A DNA stretch of 39,801 nucleotides from Leisingera methylohalidivorans DSM 14336 (GTDB lineage Bacteria; Pseudomonadota; Alphaproteobacteria; Rhodobacterales; Rhodobacteraceae). The stretch covers positions 1 to 39,801 of the forward strand of contig NC_023146.1 of NCBI RefSeq assembly GCF_000511355.1. The letters are read 5' to 3'. A program made the position numbers and the translations under genes. Positions 29,021-36,642 of the stretch are shown piece by piece. Position 1 is the first letter of the stretch, and every line of letters starts with the position of its first letter. The notes beneath the pieces are model-generated. The model ran no database searches. It saw nothing but the letters and a program-made list of their open reading frames with translations, and had not been told where the DNA came from.

Positions 29021-29093
29021 GCATTTGACAGCCCTGGCCCGGCTGCGAAAACATCGGACCGTGCCGGAGAGTTTTGTCCGGAGCATTTGACAG
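29021..29093 (+). promoter_or_regulatory. duplicated TTGACA-bearing motif before the phosphorylase gene
   Basis: The 11-bp sequence GCATTTGACAG occurs at 29021-29031 and again at 29083-29093, in the 113-bp gap between ureG and the glycoside phosphorylase. Each copy contains a consensus -35 hexamer TTGACA. A convincing -10 box was not seen at 17 bp from either, so the element may be a promoter pair or a repeated regulator site. Confidence 0.35.
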
Positions 29094-29108
29094 GAGCTGT
29101 GACTGCAA

Positions 29109-30854
29109 GTGACCCATGCAACCACCGCATTCGACGCACGACTGGCCGGGCTGCTGCAGCAAATATACCCGGACCACATCACTGCGCAGCTCGCGGCACG
29201 GGTCGTTTCAGCCTTCTGGCCCGAGGGCACGCACCGCCGCAAGCGCGGCCGCAGGCCGGGCAACCGGCTGTGGTCCGAGCGCGACGCGGTTCTGATCACT
29301 TACGGAAATTCGCTGCAGGATGGCAGCCACAAACCGCTGGATGTGCTGTACGATTTCCTGCTCAACCGTATGCGCGGGGCGGTCAACGGCGTCCATATCC
29401 TGCCATTTTTTCCCTATACCTCGGACGATGGTTTTGCGGTGAGCGACTACCTGGCGGTGAACCCGCAGCTGGGAGACTGGCAGGACATCAGCCGGATCGC
29501 GTCGCATTTCCACCTGATGTCAGATCTGGTGCTCAATCACGTGTCCAGCCAGGGCCATTGGTTCAATGAGTACCGTCAGGGCAATGCCCCCTATGACCGC
29601 TACTTCTATGAGGCCAGCCCTGATGACGACCTCTCGCAGGCAGTGCGCCCGCGCACCACGCCGCTGCTGCAGGCCGTCGAGACCCGCAGGGGAACCCGTC
29701 ATGTCTGGTGCACCTTCAGCCATGACCAGGTTGACCTCGACTTCACCAACCCGGACGTGCTGTTGGAGATGCTGGGCATCATCCGCCTGCACATCAGCAA
29801 GGGGGTGCGGATCCTGCGGCTGGACGCGGTGGCCTTCATCTGGAAGCAGGCCGGCACCCGCTGCATCCACCTGCCGCAGACCCACGCCATCGTGCAGCTG
29901 ATGCGGCTTCTGTGCGACTATGCGACCGAAACAGTTGTGCTGCTGACAGAAACCAATGTGCCGCGCAGCGAAAATCTGAGTTACTTCGGCAACCGGAATG
30001 AAGCGCATGCGATCTACAACTTCCCACTGCCGCCCTTGATCCTGCACGCCATGCAGTCGGGGACGGCGCGCTACTTGCACCGCTGGCAATCAGCGATGCC
30101 GCCGGCGCAGCTGGGCTGTGCTTACCTGAACTTCACCGCCAGCCATGACGGCATCGGCATGCGCCCGGCCGAAGGTGTTCTGCCGCCGGAAGAAAGGGCG
30201 CGGATGATAGACGCCGCGCGGCAGGCCGGCGGGCTGGTGTCGATGCGAGCCAAACCGGGGGGCGGCGAGGAGCCCTACGAGCTGAACAGCTCCTATTTCG
30301 AGGCGATGCGCTGCACCTTCCCAGGTGAGGATGCGCTGCAGATCCCGAGGTTTCTGTGCTCCCAGACCATCGTGATGTCGCTAGAAGGCATTCCGGCCTT
30401 CTATATCCATTCGCTGCTTGCGACCCCGAACGATCACGAGGCCGTCGAACGGCGCGGCATGAACCGTGCCATTAACCGGCACCAGTGGCATTACCCGGAT
30501 CTGCTTGAGCGGCTGGACGATCCGCATTCGGACCAGTCGCGGGTGCTAGGGGAGATGAGCCGCCTGCTGAAGCTCCGCGGCCGTCAGCCGGCTTTTCACC
30601 CCAACGCAACGCAGTTCACGCTGGCGCTGGACGAGCGCATGTTCGGGATCTGGCGGCAGAGCCTCGACCGGGACCAATCCATTTTTGCGCTGCATAACGT
30701 CAGCAAAGACACCGTGACCGTCAGCCCCACGGCAATCAACCTGATCGAAGGCGACGATTGGACCGACCTGATAACCGGAGAGCGGATTGCACCGGCTGGT
30801 CCTGAAATTCCCTTTGCCCCCTACCAGTGCCGCTGGATCAGCAACAGGGTCTGA
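29109..30854 (+). CDS. GH13_18 glycoside phosphorylase, probably glucosylglycerate phosphorylase
   Basis: A 581-aa alpha-amylase-fold enzyme of the sucrose-phosphorylase subfamily. Catalytic regions are VHILPFFPYTSDDGFAVSDY, the nucleophile Asp in GVRILRLDAVAFIWK, the acid/base Glu in VVLLTETNVPRSE and the third acid in FTASHDGIGMRP. At about 580 aa it is longer than true sucrose phosphorylases (about 500) and closer to glucosylglycerate phosphorylases such as E. coli YcjM. The neighbouring genes for making glucosylglycerate support that substrate: phosphate would split it to glucose-1-phosphate and glycerate. It starts at GTG 29109 with GGAG upstream and ends 10 bp from the convergent synthase gene. 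Sucrose or glucosylglycerol as substrate cannot be excluded. Confidence 0.8.
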   Translation: MTHATTAFDARLAGLLQQIYPDHITAQLAARVVSAFWPEGTHRRKRGRRPGNRLWSERDAVLITYGNSLQDGSHKPLDVLYDFLLNRMRGAVNGVHILPFFPYTSDDGFAVSDYLAVNPQLGDWQDISRIASHFHLMSDLVLNHVSSQGHWFNEYRQGNAPYDRYFYEASPDDDLSQAVRPRTTPLLQAVETRRGTRHVWCTFSHDQVDLDFTNPDVLLEMLGIIRLHISKGVRILRLDAVAFIWKQAGTRCIHLPQTHAIVQLMRLLCDYATETVVLLTETNVPRSENLSYFGNRNEAHAIYNFPLPPLILHAMQSGTARYLHRWQSAMPPAQLGCAYLNFTASHDGIGMRPAEGVLPPEERARMIDAARQAGGLVSMRAKPGGGEEPYELNSSYFEAMRCTFPGEDALQIPRFLCSQTIVMSLEGIPAFYIHSLLATPNDHEAVERRGMNRAINRHQWHYPDLLERLDDPHSDQSRVLGEMSRLLKLRGRQPAFHPNATQFTLALDERMFGIWRQSLDRDQSIFALHNVSKDTVTVSPTAINLIEGDDWTDLITGERIAPAGPEIPFAPYQCRWISNRV

Positions 30855-30864
30855 TCAGGCCGGG

Positions 30865-32085
30865 TCAGGCGAACTCGTCCTGGTCAGCAACTGCCGCACC
30901 CTTGAGATCTGTCAGGAAATCAGGGTCGGCCGAATGCACGCGGTTCCAGGTCGGGATAAAGGGCGTTTCATGCGGGTTTTCCAGGAACATGTGGCCTGCG
31001 CGCAGAATGTTCTCGGCAAAGAGCTCGATCGACTTTTCTTCATTGTGGCGATCGACTGACAAGCCGTTCATCTTTGCATCGCTGTGGTAGCCCTCCAGCA
31101 GATCGAGCGCCGACCGGTAGTAGGTCGCTTTGAGCGTTCTAAACACATTTGGTGTGAAAACCGTGCCGTCCGCTGCCAGCTTGCGGATGATCGCCTTGCA
31201 GATGTCGGTGGACATGCGGCTCAGGCCCCGCGAGGCGTCTTCAGGCGATAATTCCTGGTGCTTGTGGTCATAGGCATCGGAAATTTCGACCTGGCACACC
31301 GATTTCGGCGCCAGGTTGCGCCAGGCTTCGGACAGTACTCCGACCTCCAGACCCCAGTCTGAAGGGATGCGCAGGTCTGCCAGAACATGGGTCCGCATCG
31401 CGAACTCCCCCGACAGCGGGTATCGGAAGCTGCGCAGGTAGTCGAGGTAGTCACGGTCGCCGACCACACGCTTCAGGGCAATCAAAAGGGGGCTCACCAG
31501 CAAGCGGGTCACCCGGCCGTTCAGCTTGCCCGACCCGATCCGCGGATAGAACCCTTTGGACATCTGGTAGGAGAACCCGGGATTGACAACCGGGTAGACC
31601 AGCCGCGCCAGCATCTCGCGGTCATAGGTGAGAATATCGCAGTCATGGATCGCCATGACCGCGCTATCTGCACAGGCCAGGAGGTAACCGATACAGGACC
31701 ACACGTTCTTGCCCTTGCCGGGTTCCTGCGGGGCGAGCCCCAGGGTGCCGAGCCGAGCCTCCAGCACCTGCATCCGCGGGCTGTCGTTCCAGATCACGAT
31801 GTGATCCTGCGGCAGCCTTGCGAAAAATTTGCGCGCGTGGCGGAATTGTGCCTCGTCCGCCTGGTCCAATCCGATGATGATCCTGTGCAAATAAGGCACC
31901 TGTGCCAGCTCTTCCACGATATTCTCCAGCGCCGGGCCTTCCAGCTCGGAATAGAGACAGGGCAGGATCAGGGTGATGCGCCTGGTTTTAGCGTAGACCG
32001 TGAGCTCATGCGTCAGGTCCTCAAGGCTGCGAGTTCGCAGATTATGCAGCGTGGTGATGTTTCCGTTCTGGTGAAAGTCAGCCAT
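30865..32085 (-). CDS. gpgS: glucosyl-3-phosphoglycerate synthase-like glycosyltransferase
   Basis: A 406-aa GT-A glycosyltransferase resembling bacterial GpgS, which joins glucose from an NDP-glucose donor to 3-phosphoglycerate. The nucleotide-sugar region is ITLILPCLYSELEGPALENI, the metal-binding acidic motif is AIHDCDILTYDREM, and later come GSGKLNGRVTRLLVSPLLIAL and SGEFAMRTHVLADLRIPSDWGLEVG, characteristic of the family. It follows the phosphatase gene with an 8-bp overlap, so synthesis and dephosphorylation are coupled. Mannosyl transfer is a possible alternative, but the phosphorylase next door favours glucose. Confidence 0.8.
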   Translation of the reverse strand: MADFHQNGNITTLHNLRTRSLEDLTHELTVYAKTRRITLILPCLYSELEGPALENIVEELAQVPYLHRIIIGLDQADEAQFRHARKFFARLPQDHIVIWNDSPRMQVLEARLGTLGLAPQEPGKGKNVWSCIGYLLACADSAVMAIHDCDILTYDREMLARLVYPVVNPGFSYQMSKGFYPRIGSGKLNGRVTRLLVSPLLIALKRVVGDRDYLDYLRSFRYPLSGEFAMRTHVLADLRIPSDWGLEVGVLSEAWRNLAPKSVCQVEISDAYDHKHQELSPEDASRGLSRMSTDICKAIIRKLAADGTVFTPNVFRTLKATYYRSALDLLEGYHSDAKMNGLSVDRHNEEKSIELFAENILRAGHMFLENPHETPFIPTWNRVHSADPDFLTDLKGAAVADQDEFA

Positions 32086-32872
32086 CGCTTGCTTCCTCCC
32101 TGGTCAGATTAAGGTCCTGCAGCAGGCCGAGGATCGCGGCGTTCCAGCCGGCAGGCCCGGCAAGTTTGGTACGGCGGATGCGCCCTTCTGCTTCCCTCGG
32201 CAGGGGCGGCAGATCCGGCCCGTGCGGGTTGCTGACGATATATCCGACATCCGCGGCCTGCAGCATCGCGGCGTCATTGGGTGCATCGCCAAGGGCCGCA
32301 GTCAGCCCGGCGGAATAGTGCTGTGCCAGATCCCGCAGCCTGTCCGCCTTGTTGCCGCCAAAGGAAAGCGTCAAGAAGCGCCCGCCGCGCTGCGCCTGCA
32401 GACCGGCAGTCCGGGCCGCTCTCAGGAACCGGCCAAGTTCCGCCTCTGTTCCGTGCCAGATACCGGGTTCGCTGAAGTCCCGGGTCCGGGCCTTCCGGGC
32501 TGCCTCAAACGTGAGGCCAGTAAGAATTGCAACCTCATGATCGGACATCGCCCTAAAACCGCGGAAGCCTGGCGGCAGCACTGCAATCCGGTCCAGCAGG
32601 TCCGGGTACCGGCTGCTTTGCGAGGCGGTCTCCTCTCCCGCCCCGAGTAGCCCGGCGCCGTTTTCGACAATTGCAGGCCATCTCCCGAGACCCATCGACT
32701 GCCTCAGTGGAGCAACTTCTGCCGCCGTCTTGCTGGTGGCCAGAATAACACCCGCCCCGGCTCTTTTCAGCGCTGTCAGCGCCGGCCGGGCGGGCTCCCA
32801 GCTATAGTTCTCGTGGTGCAACAAGGTGCCATCGAGATCAGAGAATACGAGAAGCGGGACAGCTAGCGTCAT
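32078..32872 (-). CDS. HAD phosphatase, mannosyl/glucosyl-3-phosphoglycerate phosphatase family
   Basis: A 264-aa HAD-superfamily enzyme of the Cof/MpgP type. Motif I is LLVFSDLDGTLLHH at residues 7-20, motif II is ILATSKTAAEV, motif III is the Lys in FGGNKADRL and motif IV is ALGDAPNDAAML. It would remove the phosphate from glucosyl-3-phosphoglycerate to give glucosylglycerate, a compatible solute. The start at 32872 is chosen because it begins just before motif I; the longer frame adds 45 unrelated residues. First gene of the two-gene unit with the synthase. Confidence 0.82.
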   Translation of the reverse strand: MTLAVPLLVFSDLDGTLLHHENYSWEPARPALTALKRAGAGVILATSKTAAEVAPLRQSMGLGRWPAIVENGAGLLGAGEETASQSSRYPDLLDRIAVLPPGFRGFRAMSDHEVAILTGLTFEAARKARTRDFSEPGIWHGTEAELGRFLRAARTAGLQAQRGGRFLTLSFGGNKADRLRDLAQHYSAGLTAALGDAPNDAAMLQAADVGYIVSNPHGPDLPPLPREAEGRIRRTKLAGPAGWNAAILGLLQDLNLTREEASDG

Positions 32873-33081
32873 GCGCCAAGTATAGTCTGGCCGTCCCGGG
32901 ATGGAGAGATTTCCGCAGCCAGGCCAGGCGCGGTTGCTGAAATCCTGTTCGGTTCTCTGCTGCCTGCCTAAAGTTCGGGCTTTTTTCATCCGCAGGCCTG
33001 GGCCCAAGCCGGCAGGGCGGCTTGATCCTGATCACTTGAGGAAAGCTCAATTGGGGTATTCTTTCCCGGAGGAGGCGCAAG
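32873..33081. other. promoter region of the phosphatase-synthase unit
   Basis: No gene is seen in this 209-bp stretch. It should hold the minus-strand promoter of the phosphatase-synthase pair. No clear promoter boxes were identified. Confidence 0.35.
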
Positions 33082-33228
33082 ATGCGCGCAATGATGTTCC
33101 GCTAGGCTCACGAGCCGCTCTTCCTGGAGGACGATCCTCAGCCGGAACCGGGGCCTTGGGACGTTCTGATAAAGGTCGAGGCCTGCGGCGTGTGCCGCAC
33201 TGATCTTCATATTGCAGATGGCCGATCC
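33082..33228 (+). pseudogene. zinc alcohol dehydrogenase, N-terminal remnant
   Basis: Frame from ATG 33082, after a GGAGGA site: MRAMMFR, an in-frame TAG, then [20 protein letters not shown] and [17 protein letters not shown]. The last part is the catalytic zinc site of medium-chain alcohol dehydrogenases (GVCxTDLH). The gene stops matching at about 33228, so more than four fifths are missing. Confidence 0.75.
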
Positions 33229-33301
33229 TGCCGTTTGCAGAAGTGCCCGATGCCAGAACGCGCCCAGTTGCCGCGCAGATAACAGGACAGACCCCGGCAT
33301 T

Positions 33302-33475
33302 GTGAACGCGGCGGAAGAGCGGCTAAGCCGGGCATTTGCGGAGCGGGACGGAGCGCTGCTGGCAGACGTGCTGAAGCCGCTTCCAATCAGCTATGCGCTG
33401 CGAGAACTGACAAACCTGCCGCCGGATGACCAAAGCCTTGCGCTGTCGCTGCGGCCTGCGGAGCGTGCCGAATAA
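33302..33475 (+). pseudogene. possible N-terminal fragment of an MgtE-like protein
   Basis: A 57-aa frame from GTG 33302: the stretch DVLKPLPISYALRELTNLPP followed by DDQSLALSLRPAERAE resembles the helical N-domain repeat of MgtE magnesium channels (ALxxLPPExxxxLLxxLxxxRAAE). No channel domain follows. The resemblance is modest and the frame could be a stand-alone small protein or a chance match. Confidence 0.3.
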
Positions 33476-33478
33476 CCT

Positions 33479-33700
33479 TACAAGAAGTCCGTCTTGCTGC
33501 CTGTTCAATAGCACCACGGTGCCTCCACGATCTTCAATAATCGTTTGCGCGATACAAAGGCCTAATCCTACACCGTCGGAGGGCTAGGCCTGACCCGTAA
33601 AAAGGCGGCGGAAAGGTTGAAAGACCGTTTCGGGTTTAGAGTCAGGAATGCCCGGTCCGTCGTCCTCGACGCAAATGACAAAATCGCGGCCTACAGGAGA
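33479..33700 (-). pseudogene. sensor histidine kinase, C-terminal remnant
   Basis: The minus frame reads FVICVEDDGPGIPDSKPETV and FQPFRRLFTGQA, then an in-frame TAG (33584-33586), then SDGVGLGLCIAQTIIEDRGG and LNRQQDGLLVRLFGT. These are the G1, F and G2 boxes of a HATPase domain in the right order. The histidine box, sensor and N box are missing, so only the last third of the ATPase domain remains. Confidence 0.75.
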
Positions 33701-33769
33701 AAGGGGAATGGTCGGGCAAGGGAGCTCCGGCACCGGCCGGAACGCCATGTGAACACGAGTATGCAAATG

Positions 33770-34280
33770 GCGCTATCTGCGCATCGTTGCCTCGGGTGCT
33801 ACCCACAGCATGGAACGTTAGGAGACAGGGTAACTGGATAGCTGCTGACCCCTGAAGGCGGCTTCTCCAAATGGCGCTTTCAGTCTCTGCATGGATTTGC
33901 TTGAGCGTCCCAAGATCACAGCCCCATTTTTGATGAGCCCGATTTAGCGAGTTTCACCGCAGCTCCGGAATGTTTAGACAGCTCTAGCGGGAAATTTTTT
34001 CATACAGCATTCTTCTAGATTGATCCCCTCATGACACTAAAAGCTAAAGACCAGATGCAGCCAGCCGCATGAATAGCAGGCAGAAATTAGGTCAGCAATC
34101 CTGACTTATTTAACATAAGAAGGCTTATAGCGCGGAGCGCTCACAGTGCGGCCCGGTGAAACACCCGGGCCGCGGCAACCCGGCTATTGCCGTTCGAAAA
34201 CAAAAATTTGCGCAGTGCTGCGGGTGTCCAGAGCCGTTGTCGGACTGCTCGCGTTTCAAAAGGAACGAGGAACTACGCCC
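33770..34280. other. gap before traD with hairpins; possible oriT region
   Basis: No gene was recognised. AT-richer sequence (about 33950-34110) is followed by two perfect small hairpins: AGCGC-GGA-GCGCT at about 34130-34142 and GCCCGG-TGAAACAC-CCGGGC at 34151-34170. In MobF systems oriT often lies beside the coupling-protein and relaxase genes, so this is a candidate location, but no known nic sequence was seen. Confidence 0.3.
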
Positions 34281-36641
34281 ATGCGCAACAAAGGACATAC
34301 CCAGCTTGTCAGAGGCGGCCAGACGACACAACACTGGACCCGCATGGCAACACAGGTGCTTAAGTACAGCATCTCAATGGCCGCCGCCGCCTTCACCGTC
34401 ACGTTTCTGATTTTAGTCTTACAGAATTACGAAATGGATAAGGTGCGGCTCACGGGCATCTACTGGATCGCTGAATTCAACGTCGAGCAGCGCGGCACCG
34501 AACTCCGGGAACTCCACTACATGGATCTCGGCGGCCAGCGTGTGAAACGCACCGCGGGCCAGATCTATGCCGACCGGGAAATCCGTGCAATCTACGAACA
34601 ATACGCCGCCAATGCCTGGCGCTTCCTCTATGTCTCGATTGTGCCTGCGGTTGCGGCATTCGCCTTCACCTTCGCCGTCTTCGCGATGGTCGGCCGCTCC
34701 CTGAAAGAGGAAGAGCACATCCGCGGTGCGCGCCTGGTCACCGCCAAAGAGCTGAAAGCCTGGTCAAAGCGGAAATGGCGCGAATACGAAAAGCGCTTTG
34801 GCAAGGGCTCCAAGAATGGCCCCCGCTACACGTTGGCCGGGATCGAGTTTCCCCCCAATGCTGTGGAAGCACAGATCGGCATCACCGGCACCGTCGGCAC
34901 CGGCAAAACCAATGCCATGCACGAACTGCTGAACACCATCCGGGCGGCAAGCGGCCGGGCCATCATCTATGACCGCATGGGCGGCCTGCTGCGCGACCAC
35001 TACGACCCGGAAAAAGACATCATCCTCAACCCCTTTGATGAACGCTCTGTGGGTTGGTCCCCCTTCAATGAGGTGGTTTCTCCGGAAGGCTTCGCACAGA
35101 TCGCCGAGGTGATGATCCCGGATCAGCAAGGCTCCCTGGACAGTTTCTGGACCCAATCCGCCCGGCTGGTCTTCCAGTACGCCGCCCGCGAGCTGGCAAA
35201 GGCCGGAAAGACCACAAATACTGACCTTCGCAAAGCCATCATGAACATTCCATCCGAGGAGCTGGGCAAACTGGTGGCCGCGACGCCCGGCGCGCATTTC
35301 TTCGGGGAGCATGTTGCCAATACCTCCGGCTCCATCCGCGCCAACATGATCACCGAGCTGCGGTTCCTGGAATACCTGCGCGATGATGCCGAACCCTTCT
35401 CAATCCGCGATTGGGTGGTGGATGACCGGCCCGGTTTTGTGTTCCTGACCGGCAACGCCGAACAGTCGGCAGCGGTGCGCAACATCGTCTCGGCGGTTTT
35501 TGAGGTGGCGGCCAACGCGCTGATGACGACAGAGGAAAGCCGCGACCCCAAGGTGTGGTTCTTTCTCGATGAAGTGCCGACCCTGAACAAGATGCCCTTC
35601 CTGCCCAAGAGTCTTGCGGAGATCCGGCAGTTCGGCGGGGCCTTTGTTGTCGGCTACCAGGTGTTTTCCCAGCTGGAAGACATTTACGGCGACAAGGCGG
35701 CGGAGACGATTTCCGGCGTCCTGAACAACCGGGTTGTCTTCAACACCCCCGATTACAATACCGCGCAGCGCTCCTCCCGATCCCTGGGCGAAGAGGATGT
35801 GATCGAGCAGCAGGAAAACCTCACCTTGGGGGCGCATGACACCCGCGACGGCGTGGGCATTGTCGGCCGCCGTACCCAGCGCGCGATTGTCACCCCGGCG
35901 GAAATCCAGTCATTGCCCCAGTTCGTAGCCTATTTCCGTCCGGCCTATGACGCCCCAACCGCCAGAGTACGCTTTGAACCGGTTCCGACCACGGCCACCG
36001 CGGAAAAGTTCATCCCCTACAAGGGCAACGGCTTCGACGCCGGCGGAATGCAGGTCGCCGCCGTGAATGTGGAGATCCAGGAGGGCGAGACTGCAGAGGA
36101 AGGCTTTGCCGCCCTGAAGCCTGAAGATCAGAAGGCTGAATTCTTCCGCTTCCTGGACCGTCTGCGCCCTGAAGGTACGGCGCGGATCGAGGCTCCAGCC
36201 AACACCTCGGAACGGGACTGGTACTGGCAGCACTTTGCCACCGCCCGGGTGCGCGGCCTCGATGTGAAAGAGATCGCTCCGCCGGATCCTTATGCAGGCT
36301 TCGCAGGCAACGGCACTGCCAAGGCCCGCGAAACTGCCGCGCTTCCCTACCCCGGCACCGCGCCGGCACAATCTGAACCCGCGGCTGCATCGGCGGCGCC
36401 AGAGGTTGAACTGGCATCGGAGGATCCGGCGCAGGCCGCAGAAACGCCACCAGCCGGGGGCGCAACGGGTGAAACAGTCAGCACGCCCCTGCCCCTCTCT
36501 GTTCGTGCCCATCCTGCTGTTGGTCAAACCCAGCCTGACAGGAGAACACCGAAGCGGCCGGAACGCCCTCAAGCGGAACCCGCGAGTGATGCCGCAACAG
36601 CCTTTCTGAACCTTGAAACTGCCTTCGCGGAGGATTCCTGA
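34281..36641 (+). CDS. traD: type IV coupling protein (TraD/TrwB/VirD4 family)
   Basis: A 786-aa conjugative coupling ATPase. Two N-terminal transmembrane helices (about residues 28-50, AAAAFTVTFLILVL, and about 113-135, VSIVPAVAAFAFTFAVFAMV) anchor it. The ATPase domain has Walker A GITGTVGTGKTN near residue 203 and Walker B KVWFFLDEVPTL near residue 428. The C-terminal 170 residues are rich in Ala, Pro and Glu, as in TraD proteins that contact the relaxosome. The start at 34281 has GAGGAAC upstream and begins before the first helix; the in-frame extension to 34146 is unlikely. The stop is one base before the relaxase start. It would feed the relaxase-DNA complex to a type IV secretion channel, no genes of which are in the window. 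Confidence 0.87.
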   Translation: MRNKGHTQLVRGGQTTQHWTRMATQVLKYSISMAAAAFTVTFLILVLQNYEMDKVRLTGIYWIAEFNVEQRGTELRELHYMDLGGQRVKRTAGQIYADREIRAIYEQYAANAWRFLYVSIVPAVAAFAFTFAVFAMVGRSLKEEEHIRGARLVTAKELKAWSKRKWREYEKRFGKGSKNGPRYTLAGIEFPPNAVEAQIGITGTVGTGKTNAMHELLNTIRAASGRAIIYDRMGGLLRDHYDPEKDIILNPFDERSVGWSPFNEVVSPEGFAQIAEVMIPDQQGSLDSFWTQSARLVFQYAARELAKAGKTTNTDLRKAIMNIPSEELGKLVAATPGAHFFGEHVANTSGSIRANMITELRFLEYLRDDAEPFSIRDWVVDDRPGFVFLTGNAEQSAAVRNIVSAVFEVAANALMTTEESRDPKVWFFLDEVPTLNKMPFLPKSLAEIRQFGGAFVVGYQVFSQLEDIYGDKAAETISGVLNNRVVFNTPDYNTAQRSSRSLGEEDVIEQQENLTLGAHDTRDGVGIVGRRTQRAIVTPAEIQSLPQFVAYFRPAYDAPTARVRFEPVPTTATAEKFIPYKGNGFDAGGMQVAAVNVEIQEGETAEEGFAALKPEDQKAEFFRFLDRLRPEGTARIEAPANTSERDWYWQHFATARVRGLDVKEIAPPDPYAGFAGNGTAKARETAALPYPGTAPAQSEPAAASAAPEVELASEDPAQAAETPPAGGATGETVSTPLPLSVRAHPAVGQTQPDRRTPKRPERPQAEPASDAATAFLNLETAFAEDS

Positions 36642-36642
36642 C

